From Kluyvera cryocrescens NBRC 102467 (GTDB lineage: Bacteria > Pseudomonadota > Gammaproteobacteria > Enterobacterales > Enterobacteriaceae), in contig NZ_BCTM01000021.1 in the NCBI RefSeq assembly GCF_001571285.1, positions 1-64,000 on the forward strand: a stretch of DNA of 64,000 nucleotides. Reading direction: 5' to 3'. Positions 10,376 through 18,396 of this stretch are shown one piece after another. The notes under the pieces are model-generated. The model ran no database searches and was not told the DNA's origin. It worked only from the letters and a program-made list of their open reading frames with translations. A program made the position numbers and the translations under genes. Positions within the stretch are counted from its first letter, which is position 1. Each line of letters opens with the position of its first letter.

Positions 10376-12808
10376 ATGTCAGATGAGCAAATTGATAAAA
10401 TTATAAAAACACCGGTAAGTCGAAGAAAGGTTATTCAGGCAGGAGCCGCATCAGGGCTAATTGCCGCGGCTGGAGGTTTCTCATTACCTTTTAGTCGTAA
10501 GATTTACGCTGCTAGTGAAAAGGTGGCGAGATTAGAAGAAAAAGCTGTGTGGAGTTCCTGTACCGTTAACTGCGGTAGTCGCTGCCTTCTGCGGTTGCAT
10601 GTGAAAGATGATGAAGTGTATTGGGTTGAATCTGATACCACCGGTGAAGATATCTATGGGCAGCATCAGGTGAGAGCCTGTCTGCGCGGTCGCTCTATCC
10701 GCCGGCGCATGAATCATCCGGACCGTATTAAATATCCGATGAAAAGAGTCGGCAAGCGCGGTGAAGGCAAGTTTGAAAGAATCAGTTGGGATGAGGCATT
10801 AGATACAATTGCCAATAGCCTGAAAAAAACGCTGAAAGATTATGGCAACGAAGCCGTGCATGTTTTATATGGCACTGGGGTTGATGGTGGGAATATTACT
10901 AACTCCAACGTTCCTTACCGCTTAATGAATTCCTGTGGGGGCTATTTAAGCCGTTATGGTAGCTACAGTACTGCGCAAATTAGCGCCGCTATGAGCTATT
11001 TATACGGTGGCAACGATGGTAATAGCCCGGATGATATTGCGAATACTAAATTAGTCGTAATGTTTGGCAATAACCCCGCTGAAACGCGAATGAGCGGCGG
11101 TGGGGTGACTTATTATGTTGAGCAGGCGCGTGAACGTTCAAATGCGCGAATGATCATGATTGACCCGCGTTACACCGATACTGGCGCGGGGCGTGAAGAT
11201 GAGTGGTTACCCATTCGTCCTGGTACCGATGGCGCACTGGCGGCTGGTATTGCCTGGGTACTGATTGCTGAAAATCTGGTGGATCAGCCTTTTCTCGATA
11301 AATACTGCGTAGGTTATGATGAGAAAACGCTGCCTGCTGGTGCGTTGCCAAATGCCCATTATAAGGCCTATATCCAGGGTAACGGACCAGATGGTATCGC
11401 GAAAACGCCGGAGTGGGCCTCGCGAATTACCGGTATTCCGCAGGATAAAATCATCCAGTTGGCGCGTGAAATTGGTTCGGCTAAACCTGCATATATTTGT
11501 CAGGGATGGGGACCACAGCGGCACGCTAATGGTGAGCAAGCATCTCGTGCTATTGCCATGCTGTCGATTCTAACCGGCAACGTTGGGATTAATGGAGGGA
11601 ACTCTGGCGCTCGCGAAGGAACATTTGATCTGGGTGTTGAGTGGTTTTCAATGCTGGAAAACCCAGTAAAAACACAGATTTCCGTATTCACCTGGACTGA
11701 AGCTATTGAGCGTGGCGCTGAAATGACGGCGATCCGTGATGGCATTAGAGGCAAAGATAAGCTCGATGTGCCGATTAAATTTATGTGGTGCTACGCCAGT
11801 AATACTCTAATTAACCAAAACAGCCATATCGCCAGAACCCACGAAATATTACAAGACGACACAAAATGCGAAATGATTGTCGGGATGGATCACTTCGTCA
11901 CGGCGTCAGCAAAATATTATGACATCCTGTTACCCGACCTTATGCCTACCGAACAGGAGGACCTTATCTCCCATGAGTCGGCGGGGAATATGGGTTACGT
12001 TATTTTGGGTCAGCCAGCGACCACGGCGAAATTTGAACGCAAGCCTATTTATTGGATGCTCAGTGAAATAGCGAAACGATTGGGTGATGATGTCTGGCAA
12101 ACCTTTACCGAAGGGCGTACTCAGCATGAATGGATAAAATATCTGTTTGAGAAAACCCGTGAGCGTAATCCGGATATGCCTTCTTACGAAGAGATGAAAA
12201 CGACGGGGATCTATAAGCGTAAATGTCCCGAAGAGCACTATGTTGCCTATCGTTCCTTCCGTGAAGACCCGCAGGCGAATCCATTAAAAACACCGTCAGG
12301 AAAAATTGAAATCTATTCGCAGCGGCTAGCTGATATTGCATCGACCTGGGAACTACCTGAAGGAGACATTATCGATCCGCTGCCGGTATACGCCGCAGAG
12401 GTTGAAGGCTGGGACGATCCGCAGCGCCAGCATTATCCGCTACAGCTAACCGGTTTCCACTTTAAGGCGAGAACCCACTCCAGCTACGGCAATATCGATG
12501 TTTTGCAACAGGCCTGCCAGCAAGAAGTATGGATTAACCCTATTGATGCGAAACCACGCGGAATCGCCAATGGCGATAAGGTCAAAGTTTTTAATGATCG
12601 AGGTCAGCTGTTTATTCAGGCAAAAGTTACGCCAAGGATTATGCCTGGTGTGACGGCAATGGGGCAGGGAGCCTGGCTACAGGCCGATATGTTTGGCGAC
12701 AAGATCGACCATGGTGGCTCTATCAACATTCTGACCTCATCACGGCCATCACCGCTGGCAAAAGGGAATCCGTCTCACACCAATCTTGTCCAGATTGAGA
12801 AGGCCTAA
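10376..12808 (+). CDS. Second DMSO-reductase-family catalytic subunit, YnfE/YnfF-like (dmsA copy 2)
   Basis: This is a molybdopterin oxidoreductase of the DmsA/YnfE/YnfF family, 810 residues from the ATG at 10376 (GGGGTGG just upstream; an earlier in-frame ATG at 10325 lies inside the terminator). It has a twin-arginine signal (SRRKVIQAG), the CTVNCGSRC iron-sulfur motif, and the Mo-ligand serine in YGSYST (Ser198). It differs from DmsA copy 1 across its length. By comparison from memory it shares YnfE/YnfF hallmarks: AAGGFSLPF in the signal, YGSYSTAQIS, and GDKIDHGG near the end. In E. coli, YnfE/F take part in selenate reduction; the substrate here is unknown. Codon use is AT-richer than in dmsA1, with ATA, CGA and AGA early. 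It is followed by dmsB2 after 10 bases. No promoter is obvious after the preceding terminator. Confidence 0.9.
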   Translation: MSDEQIDKIIKTPVSRRKVIQAGAASGLIAAAGGFSLPFSRKIYAASEKVARLEEKAVWSSCTVNCGSRCLLRLHVKDDEVYWVESDTTGEDIYGQHQVRACLRGRSIRRRMNHPDRIKYPMKRVGKRGEGKFERISWDEALDTIANSLKKTLKDYGNEAVHVLYGTGVDGGNITNSNVPYRLMNSCGGYLSRYGSYSTAQISAAMSYLYGGNDGNSPDDIANTKLVVMFGNNPAETRMSGGGVTYYVEQARERSNARMIMIDPRYTDTGAGREDEWLPIRPGTDGALAAGIAWVLIAENLVDQPFLDKYCVGYDEKTLPAGALPNAHYKAYIQGNGPDGIAKTPEWASRITGIPQDKIIQLAREIGSAKPAYICQGWGPQRHANGEQASRAIAMLSILTGNVGINGGNSGAREGTFDLGVEWFSMLENPVKTQISVFTWTEAIERGAEMTAIRDGIRGKDKLDVPIKFMWCYASNTLINQNSHIARTHEILQDDTKCEMIVGMDHFVTASAKYYDILLPDLMPTEQEDLISHESAGNMGYVILGQPATTAKFERKPIYWMLSEIAKRLGDDVWQTFTEGRTQHEWIKYLFEKTRERNPDMPSYEEMKTTGIYKRKCPEEHYVAYRSFREDPQANPLKTPSGKIEIYSQRLADIASTWELPEGDIIDPLPVYAAEVEGWDDPQRQHYPLQLTGFHFKARTHSSYGNIDVLQQACQQEVWINPIDAKPRGIANGDKVKVFNDRGQLFIQAKVTPRIMPGVTAMGQGAWLQADMFGDKIDHGGSINILTSSRPSPLAKGNPSHTNLVQIEKA

Positions 12809-12818
12809 GGACTAACTG

Positions 12819-13436
12819 ATGACGACTCAATACGGATTTTTCATCGACTCCGCCCGCTGCACCGGTTGTAAAACCTGCGAGCTGGCCTGTAAAGATTACA
12901 AGAACTTAACCCCGGACGTCAGCTTCCGTCGTATTTACGAATACGCCGGCGGCGACTGGCAGGAGGACAATGGCGTCTGGAACCAGAACGTCTTTGCCTA
13001 CTACCTGTCGATCGCCTGTAACCACTGCGAAGATCCGGCCTGCACCAAAGTGTGCCCGAGCGGTGCGATGCACAAGCGCGAAGACGGTTTTGTGGTGGTT
13101 GACGAAGATGTCTGCATCGGCTGTCGCTACTGCCACATGGCCTGTCCGTACGGCGCACCGCAGTACAACGCCGCCAAAGGTCACATGACCAAATGCGACG
13201 GCTGTCATGAACGCGTGGCCGACGGCAAAAAGCCGATCTGCGTGGAATCCTGTCCGCTGCGCGCGCTGGATTTTGGCCCGATTGAAGAGCTGCGCCAGAA
13301 GCACGGCCAGCTCGCTGCCGTGGCGCCGCTGCCGTCTGCGCACTTCACCAAACCGAGTATCGTGATTAAACCTAACGCCAACGCACGTCCGTGCGGTGAC
13401 ACAACCGGCTATCTGGCCAACCCGAAGGAGGTGTGA
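12819..13436 (+). CDS. dmsB: DMSO reductase iron-sulfur subunit DmsB (copy 2)
   Basis: The 205-residue protein appears identical to DmsB copy 1, with the same four cysteine groups for [4Fe-4S] clusters. At the DNA level the first nine codons differ from copy 1 at several third positions. From codon 10 (12846) only about seven synonymous differences are seen to the end of the gene. It presumably transfers electrons from DmsC to the YnfE/F-like catalytic subunit encoded just upstream. The start follows a weaker site (AAGGACTAACTG) than in copy 1. dmsC2 begins one base after its stop. Confidence 0.95.
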   Translation: MTTQYGFFIDSARCTGCKTCELACKDYKNLTPDVSFRRIYEYAGGDWQEDNGVWNQNVFAYYLSIACNHCEDPACTKVCPSGAMHKREDGFVVVDEDVCIGCRYCHMACPYGAPQYNAAKGHMTKCDGCHERVADGKKPICVESCPLRALDFGPIEELRQKHGQLAAVAPLPSAHFTKPSIVIKPNANARPCGDTTGYLANPKEV

Positions 13437-13437
13437 G

Positions 13438-14301
13438 ATGGGAAGTGGATGGCATGAATGGCCGCTGATGATCTTCACGGTCTTTGGGCAGTGCGTTGCC
13501 GGCGGTTTTATCGTTCTGGCGCTGGCGCTGATGAAAGGTCAGCTGCCGCGAGAGCAACAGCAGCGCGTGGTATTGAGCATGTTTGCGCTGTGGGTGCTGA
13601 TGGGGATTGGCTTTATCGCCTCAACGCTGCATCTCGGTTCGCCGATGCGCGCGTTCAACTCGCTGAATCGCGTGGGGGCCTCCTCGCTAAGTAACGAAAT
13701 CGCCAGCGGCGCGGTCTTCTTTGCCGTAGGCGGCATTGGCTGGCTACTGGCGGTAACCAATAAGCTGTCGTGTGCGCTGCGCAGCGTATGGCTGGTGGTG
13801 ACGATGGTGCTGGGCGTGGTGTTCGTGTGGATGATGGTGCGTGTTTACAACACCATCGATACTGTTCCAACCTGGTACCGCATCTGGACGCCGCTGAGCT
13901 TCTTCCTGACGCTGTTTATTGGCGGTCCACTGCTGGGCTACCTGCTGCTGTGCTGGGCGGGCGTGCAGGGCTGGGCGCTGCGTCTGCTGCCGGCGGTAAG
14001 CCTGGCGGCGCTGGCGGTAAGCGTGGTGGTGTCGCCGATGCAGGGCGTCGAACTGGCGTCGATTCATAGCTCTATCCAGCAGGCTTCGGCGCTGGTGCCG
14101 GAGTACGGTTCGCTGATGGCGTGGCGCATCGGTGCCATCGTGCTGGCGCTGGTGTGCTGGGTAGCCCCACAGCTGAAAGGTTATCAGCCGGCGCTGCCGC
14201 TGCTCAGTCTGGCCTTTGCGCTGGTGCTGGTGGGTGAATTAATCGGTCGAGGCGTGTTCTACGGTCTGCATATGACCGTCGGCATGGCGGTGGCCAGCTA
14301 A
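13438..14301 (+). CDS. dmsC: DMSO reductase membrane anchor DmsC (copy 2)
   Basis: This 287-residue, roughly eight-helix quinol-oxidising anchor is the near-duplicate of the dmsC at 9447-10310. I count about eight nucleotide differences in the gene. Only one changes the protein: Leu200 becomes Pro (CCG at 14035-14037), in VVSPMQGVEL at a membrane-segment boundary. Identity to copy 1 stops exactly after the TAA stop; the downstream sequences are unrelated. A hairpin terminator follows and closes the second dms operon. Confidence 0.95.
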   Translation: MGSGWHEWPLMIFTVFGQCVAGGFIVLALALMKGQLPREQQQRVVLSMFALWVLMGIGFIASTLHLGSPMRAFNSLNRVGASSLSNEIASGAVFFAVGGIGWLLAVTNKLSCALRSVWLVVTMVLGVVFVWMMVRVYNTIDTVPTWYRIWTPLSFFLTLFIGGPLLGYLLLCWAGVQGWALRLLPAVSLAALAVSVVVSPMQGVELASIHSSIQQASALVPEYGSLMAWRIGAIVLALVCWVAPQLKGYQPALPLLSLAFALVLVGELIGRGVFYGLHMTVGMAVAS

Positions 14302-14313
14302 GTGAATTAAGTC

Positions 14314-14342
14314 GCCGGGGCGGTTCCGCCCTGGCATTTTTT
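14314..14342 (+). terminator. Rho-independent terminator after dmsC copy 2
   Basis: GCCGGGGCGG and CCGCCCTGGC form a ten-pair stem (one G-T pair) with a tight TT centre, followed by A and six T. Confidence 0.85.
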
Positions 14343-14499
14343 GTTCATGAATTATTTCGACTGAACTCCCTCCGGCTATTTTCCCCATTTTCTAATAAAA
14401 ACAAATGAATAGATTTATCTAATGATTTTGTGCCCTCGCGCTGAATAAGAAACATCAATCGTGCTGTCATAAAGTGCCTGTTGGCTGGAATCGGGTGGA

Positions 14500-14528
14500 T
14501 TGACAATGTTTTTGGCAGTGGCATGATG
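14500..14528 (+). promoter_or_regulatory. Probable ycaD promoter
   Basis: A perfect -35 TTGACA (14500-14505) is followed after 17 bases by a weak -10 (ATGATG, 14523-14528), 36 bases before the ycaD ATG. The rest of the 14343-14499 interval is AT-rich and holds no gene that I can see. Confidence 0.5.
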
Positions 14529-14564
14529 CGCTCGAAATCTGTCTATCCTCACGGTTTGTAGCCC

Positions 14565-15716
14565 ATGTCCACCTATACTCGCCCAGTGCTGTTATTGCTC
14601 TGCGGCTTACTTTTATTAACGCTGGCGATCGCGGTATTAAACACGCTCGTCCCGCTCTGGCTCGCCCATGAAAATCTGCCAACCTGGCAGGTTGGGATGG
14701 TCGGCTCATCCTATTTCACCGGTAACCTGGTGGGTACCATGCTCACGGGACGCCTGATTAAGCGTTTGGGATTCAACTTCAGCTATTACATTGCGTCGCT
14801 GATTTTTGCCGCGGGCTGCGTTGGGCTGGGCTTTATGGTGGGCTTCTGGAGTTGGATGTTCTGGCGCTTTATTGCCGGCGTTGGCTGCGCCATGATTTGG
14901 GTCGTAGTAGAGAGTGCGCTGATGTGCAGCGGTACTTCACGTAACCGCGGGCGTCTGCTGGCCGCTTATATGATGATGTACTACATCGGCACCGTGCTGG
15001 GTCAGTTGATCGTTAGCAAGCTGCCGACCGATATGGCGACTATTTTACCGTTGATGACCGGGGTGATTCTGGCAGGCATTCTCCCGCTGCTGTTTACGCG
15101 TATCCTGAATCAGCAGAGCGAACCGCAGGACGGTACTACCCGCGTGTGGCCAATGTTTAAGCTGCGGCAGGCGCGTCTGGGCGTCAATGGCTGTATTATT
15201 TCCGGTATTGTGCTGGGATCGCTGTACGGCCTGATGCCGCTGTATCTTAATCACCGTGGAGTCAGCGATTCCGGTATCGGTTTTTGGATGGCGGTGATGG
15301 TGAGCGCTGGCATTCTGGGGCAGTGGCCGATTGGCCGCCTGGCAGACCGTTACGGTCGTCTGCTGGTACTGCGCGTGCAGGTATTTGTGGTGATTCTGGG
15401 CTGTATTGCGATGCTTAATCAGGCGATGATGGCCCCCGCGCTGTTTATTCTGGGGGCGGCAGGCTTTACGCTGTATCCGGTCGCGATGGCCTGGGCCTGC
15501 GAAAAAGTGGAACACCACCAGTTAGTTGCCATGAACCAGGCGCTGTTGCTGAGCTACACCATCGGCAGCCTGCTCGGGCCAACGTTTACCGCCATGCTGA
15601 TGCAAAACTACTCGGATAACCTGCTGTTTATCATGATCGCGGGAGTATCGTTTGTGTATCTGATGATGCTGCTGCGCAAAGCGGGCCATCATCCAACCCC
15701 CGTTGCTCACGCCTGA
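14565..15716 (+). CDS. ycaD: Major facilitator superfamily transporter YcaD
   Basis: An uncharacterised inner-membrane MFS permease of 383 residues, the expected YcaD length. About twelve hydrophobic segments are visible, with the MFS loop motif in the second half ([14 protein letters not shown]). [21 protein letters not shown] is typical of the YcaD group. The substrate is unknown in the family. In E. coli ycaC lies between dmsC and ycaD; here ycaC is absent and the gene follows the second dms operon. A possible promoter with a perfect -35 lies just upstream. Confidence 0.92.
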   Translation: MSTYTRPVLLLLCGLLLLTLAIAVLNTLVPLWLAHENLPTWQVGMVGSSYFTGNLVGTMLTGRLIKRLGFNFSYYIASLIFAAGCVGLGFMVGFWSWMFWRFIAGVGCAMIWVVVESALMCSGTSRNRGRLLAAYMMMYYIGTVLGQLIVSKLPTDMATILPLMTGVILAGILPLLFTRILNQQSEPQDGTTRVWPMFKLRQARLGVNGCIISGIVLGSLYGLMPLYLNHRGVSDSGIGFWMAVMVSAGILGQWPIGRLADRYGRLLVLRVQVFVVILGCIAMLNQAMMAPALFILGAAGFTLYPVAMAWACEKVEHHQLVAMNQALLLSYTIGSLLGPTFTAMLMQNYSDNLLFIMIAGVSFVYLMMLLRKAGHHPTPVAHA

Positions 15717-15723
15717 TCTTAGC

Positions 15724-15750
15724 GGCGCGTTGTTATCCTGATAACGCGCC
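15724..15750 (+). terminator. Hairpin after ycaD, possible terminator
   Basis: GGCGCGTT and AACGCGCC form an 8-base-pair stem 8 bases after the ycaD stop. The following sequence is only mildly T-rich (TCCTCATTTGTTG), so termination may be weak or rho-dependent. Confidence 0.5.
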
Positions 15751-15961
15751 TCCTCATTTGTTGCCTCCGCGTTATCCCACACTGCATCACGCGCCGGTAA
15801 GGCGAGGTTATATCCTTCTGTATCAAACGCCAATAACCACATTAAATGTGCGGGATGTTGGAGTTTTATACCACGACGTTATTCTTTTTTTCTGCCCCCC
15901 GCATAATCAGCCGTCTAAAAATAACGCATTTACAGAGAATAACATTCAAGGAACGGTATTT

Positions 15962-17380
15962 ATGGCAAACGGTCAGGATAAGCAGCTGCGATGGTACAAC
16001 ATCGCGCTGATGTCGTTCATCACGGTGTGGGGTTTTGGCAACGTCGTTAATAACTATGCCAACCAGGGGTTGGTCGTTGTCTTTTCATGGATTTTTATCT
16101 TTGCGCTCTACTTTACGCCGTATGCGCTGATAGTAGGTCAACTAGGTTCGACCTTTAAAGACGGAAAAGGAGGCGTCAGTACCTGGATTAAAAATACGAT
16201 GGGGCCAGGGCTGGCGTATCTGGCCGCCTGGACTTACTGGGTTGTCCATATTCCGTATCTGGCGCAGAAGCCGCAGGCTATCCTGATAGCGCTTGGCTGG
16301 GCGATTAAGGGCAATGGTTCCCTGATCACTGAGTATGGCGTGGTGGCGTTGCAGGGGTTTACGCTGGCGCTGTTTATTTTCTTTATGTGGGTGGCGTCCC
16401 GGGGCATGAAGTCGCTTAAGCTTGTTGGCTCTATTGCCGGGATTGCAATGTTTGTTATGTCGTTACTGTATGTGGTGATGGCCGTGACCGCACCGGCAAT
16501 TACCGAGGTGACGATCGCCACCACCAATATCACCTGGCGTACCTTTATTCCTCATATTGATTTCACCTATATCACGACTATTTCCATGCTGGTGTTTGCG
16601 GTGGGCGGCGCGGAAAAAATCTCCCCGTACGTGAATAACACCCGTAATCCGGGAAAAGAGTTCCCCCGAGGGATGATTTTCCTCGCGGTCATGGTCGCGG
16701 TATGTGCGATTCTTGGTTCGCTAGCCATGGGGATGATGTTTGATTCAAACCATATTCCCGATGACCTGATGGCGAATGGCCAGTACTACGCGTTTCAGAA
16801 ATTGGGCGAGTATTATCATATGGGCAATACGCTGATGGTTATCTACGCCATTGCTAATACCCTGGGGCAGGTTGCGGCGCTGGTGTTCTCTATCGATGCA
16901 CCGCTGAAGGTGCTGTTGAGCGATGCCGATAGCCGCTACATTCCAGAAAAATTGTGCCGAACCAATGCCTCCGGAACACCGGTGAATGGCTACTTGTTGA
17001 CGCTGGTGCTGGTGGCTTTGTTAATCATGCTGCCGACTCTGGGCATCGGTGATATGAACAATTTATACAAGTGGCTGCTTAATCTGAACTCGGTGGTGAT
17101 GCCGCTGCGCTATCTGTGGGTATTCGTGGCCTTTATCGCGGTGATTCGCTTGGGGCAGAAATACCGTCCGGAGTATGTCTTTATTCGTAATCGCTCGCTG
17201 GCGATGACCGTCGGTATATGGTGTTTCCTATTCACCGCTTTTGCCTGTATTACGGGGATCTTCCCGAAAATGACCGCGTTCACGCCGGAGTGGATTTTCC
17301 AGCTGTCGCTCAACGTCGCAATGCCGTTTGTACTGATAGGGTTGGGACTGATTTTTCCTTTGTTAGCCCGTAAGCGCTAA
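15962..17380 (+). CDS. ycaM: APC-family amino-acid/amine transporter YcaM
   Basis: An inner-membrane transporter of the amino acid-polyamine-organocation superfamily, of unknown substrate. From the ATG at 15962 the product is 472 residues (MANGQDKQLRWYNIALMSF), close to known YcaM. A longer in-frame reading from 15758 exists but the added residues look non-coding, and CAAGGAAC sits correctly before 15962. About twelve membrane segments are present; VFAVGGAEKISPYVNNTRNPG matches the APC loop region. E. coli has ycaN and ycaK after it; both are missing here, and the gene meets pflA tail to tail across a shared terminator. Confidence 0.9.
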   Translation: MANGQDKQLRWYNIALMSFITVWGFGNVVNNYANQGLVVVFSWIFIFALYFTPYALIVGQLGSTFKDGKGGVSTWIKNTMGPGLAYLAAWTYWVVHIPYLAQKPQAILIALGWAIKGNGSLITEYGVVALQGFTLALFIFFMWVASRGMKSLKLVGSIAGIAMFVMSLLYVVMAVTAPAITEVTIATTNITWRTFIPHIDFTYITTISMLVFAVGGAEKISPYVNNTRNPGKEFPRGMIFLAVMVAVCAILGSLAMGMMFDSNHIPDDLMANGQYYAFQKLGEYYHMGNTLMVIYAIANTLGQVAALVFSIDAPLKVLLSDADSRYIPEKLCRTNASGTPVNGYLLTLVLVALLIMLPTLGIGDMNNLYKWLLNLNSVVMPLRYLWVFVAFIAVIRLGQKYRPEYVFIRNRSLAMTVGIWCFLFTAFACITGIFPKMTAFTPEWIFQLSLNVAMPFVLIGLGLIFPLLARKR

Positions 17381-17384
17381 AAAC

Positions 17385-17413
17385 AAAGAACCCGGCATTA
17401 TGCCGGGTTCTTT
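17385..17413. terminator. Bidirectional terminator between ycaM and pflA
   Basis: AAAGAACCCGGCA, a TTA centre, and TGCCGGGTTCTTT form a 13-pair inverted repeat with A and T flanks. It can serve ycaM on the plus strand and pflA on the minus strand. Confidence 0.88.
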
Positions 17414-17451
17414 ACATCAGCCGTAGAGCCGTGCGTGAAAAGGGAAGGGGA

Positions 17452-18192
17452 TCAGTACATCACCTTATGGCCATACTGTTCGAGAATGCCTTTTACGCGT
17501 TCCATGGTCTCTTTCTTCGGCGGATGAACGCCGTCAAGTTTGTACTCTTCGCCCATGGCTACCCATTTATGTTTGCCCAGCTCGTGGTATGGCAACAGTT
17601 CAATTTTCTCAACGTTGCCCATATCGCGGGTAAATTCGCCTAATCGATGCGCAGAATCATCGTCATCTGACCAGCCCGGAACCACCACGTAGCGGATCCA
17701 CACTTTCACGTCTTTCTTCGACAGATACTGGGCAAACTCCAGCGTACGATGGTTGGATACGCCCACCAGATTCTGGTGAATATCATCATTCATCTGCTTG
17801 AGATCGAGCATGACCAGATCGGTGACTTCCAGTAATTCATCGATCACCGGATCGTAACGACGAACAAAACCGTTAGTGTCTAGACAGGTGTGGATACCTT
17901 CTTTATGACAGGCGCGGAACCAGTCGCGCACGAACTCGGCCTGCAGAATGGCTTCACCGCCGGATGCAGTCACGCCGCCGCCTGATGCATTCATAAAGTG
18001 GCGATAGGTCACCACCTCTTTCATCAGCTCTTCGACGGTTATCTCTTTACCACCATGAGTGTCCCACGTATCGCGGTTATGGCAGTAAAGGCAGCGCATC
18101 AGGCAGCCCTGGAAGAAGGTAATAAAGCGGATGCCTGGGCCATCAACGGTGCCACAGGACTCAAAGGAGTGAATACGACCAATTACAGACAT
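17452..18192 (-). CDS. pflA: Pyruvate formate-lyase activating enzyme
   Basis: A radical SAM enzyme that abstracts hydrogen from a glycine of PflB to create the active glycyl radical under anaerobic conditions. The product is 246 residues from the ATG at 18192 ([20 protein letters not shown]), the E. coli start. A longer in-frame reading to 18285 is not supported by similarity. The radical SAM motif is [10 protein letters not shown] (CxxxCxxC) near residue 30, followed by [12 protein letters not shown]. It lies downstream of focA-pflB, separated by about 200 bases with a terminator for pflB, so it probably has its own promoter as well. Confidence 0.97.
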   Translation of the reverse strand: MSVIGRIHSFESCGTVDGPGIRFITFFQGCLMRCLYCHNRDTWDTHGGKEITVEELMKEVVTYRHFMNASGGGVTASGGEAILQAEFVRDWFRACHKEGIHTCLDTNGFVRRYDPVIDELLEVTDLVMLDLKQMNDDIHQNLVGVSNHRTLEFAQYLSKKDVKVWIRYVVVPGWSDDDDSAHRLGEFTRDMGNVEKIELLPYHELGKHKWVAMGEEYKLDGVHPPKKETMERVKGILEQYGHKVMY

Positions 18193-18332
18193 TGCGGTGT
18201 TATCTCCAGTTCTTCCCGGCTTCCAGCCAGGTTTGCGAGCACGGTTATAAAGCCGCGTCGAGTTTATTTTGCGCGTTAACCTCATTATAGAAGTCAGCAG
18301 GCAAAATCCACTCAGCGTGAGTAGGTTATAAG

Positions 18333-18358
18333 AAAGGCCCCACCGAAGTGGAGCCTTT
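18333..18358 (-). terminator. Terminator after pflB
   Basis: On the minus strand AAAGGCTCCAC-TTCG-GTGGGGCCTTT forms a stable stem with a TTCG tetraloop, about 40 bases after the pflB stop. Confidence 0.85.
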
Positions 18359-18396
18359 ATGTTACGCGTTTTTAATCGCGATTTCAGTCAAATCTA

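Noticed and set aside
15758-15961. N-terminal extension of ycaM
   Set aside because: The added sequence lacks family similarity and membrane character. CAAGGAAC places the start at 15962.
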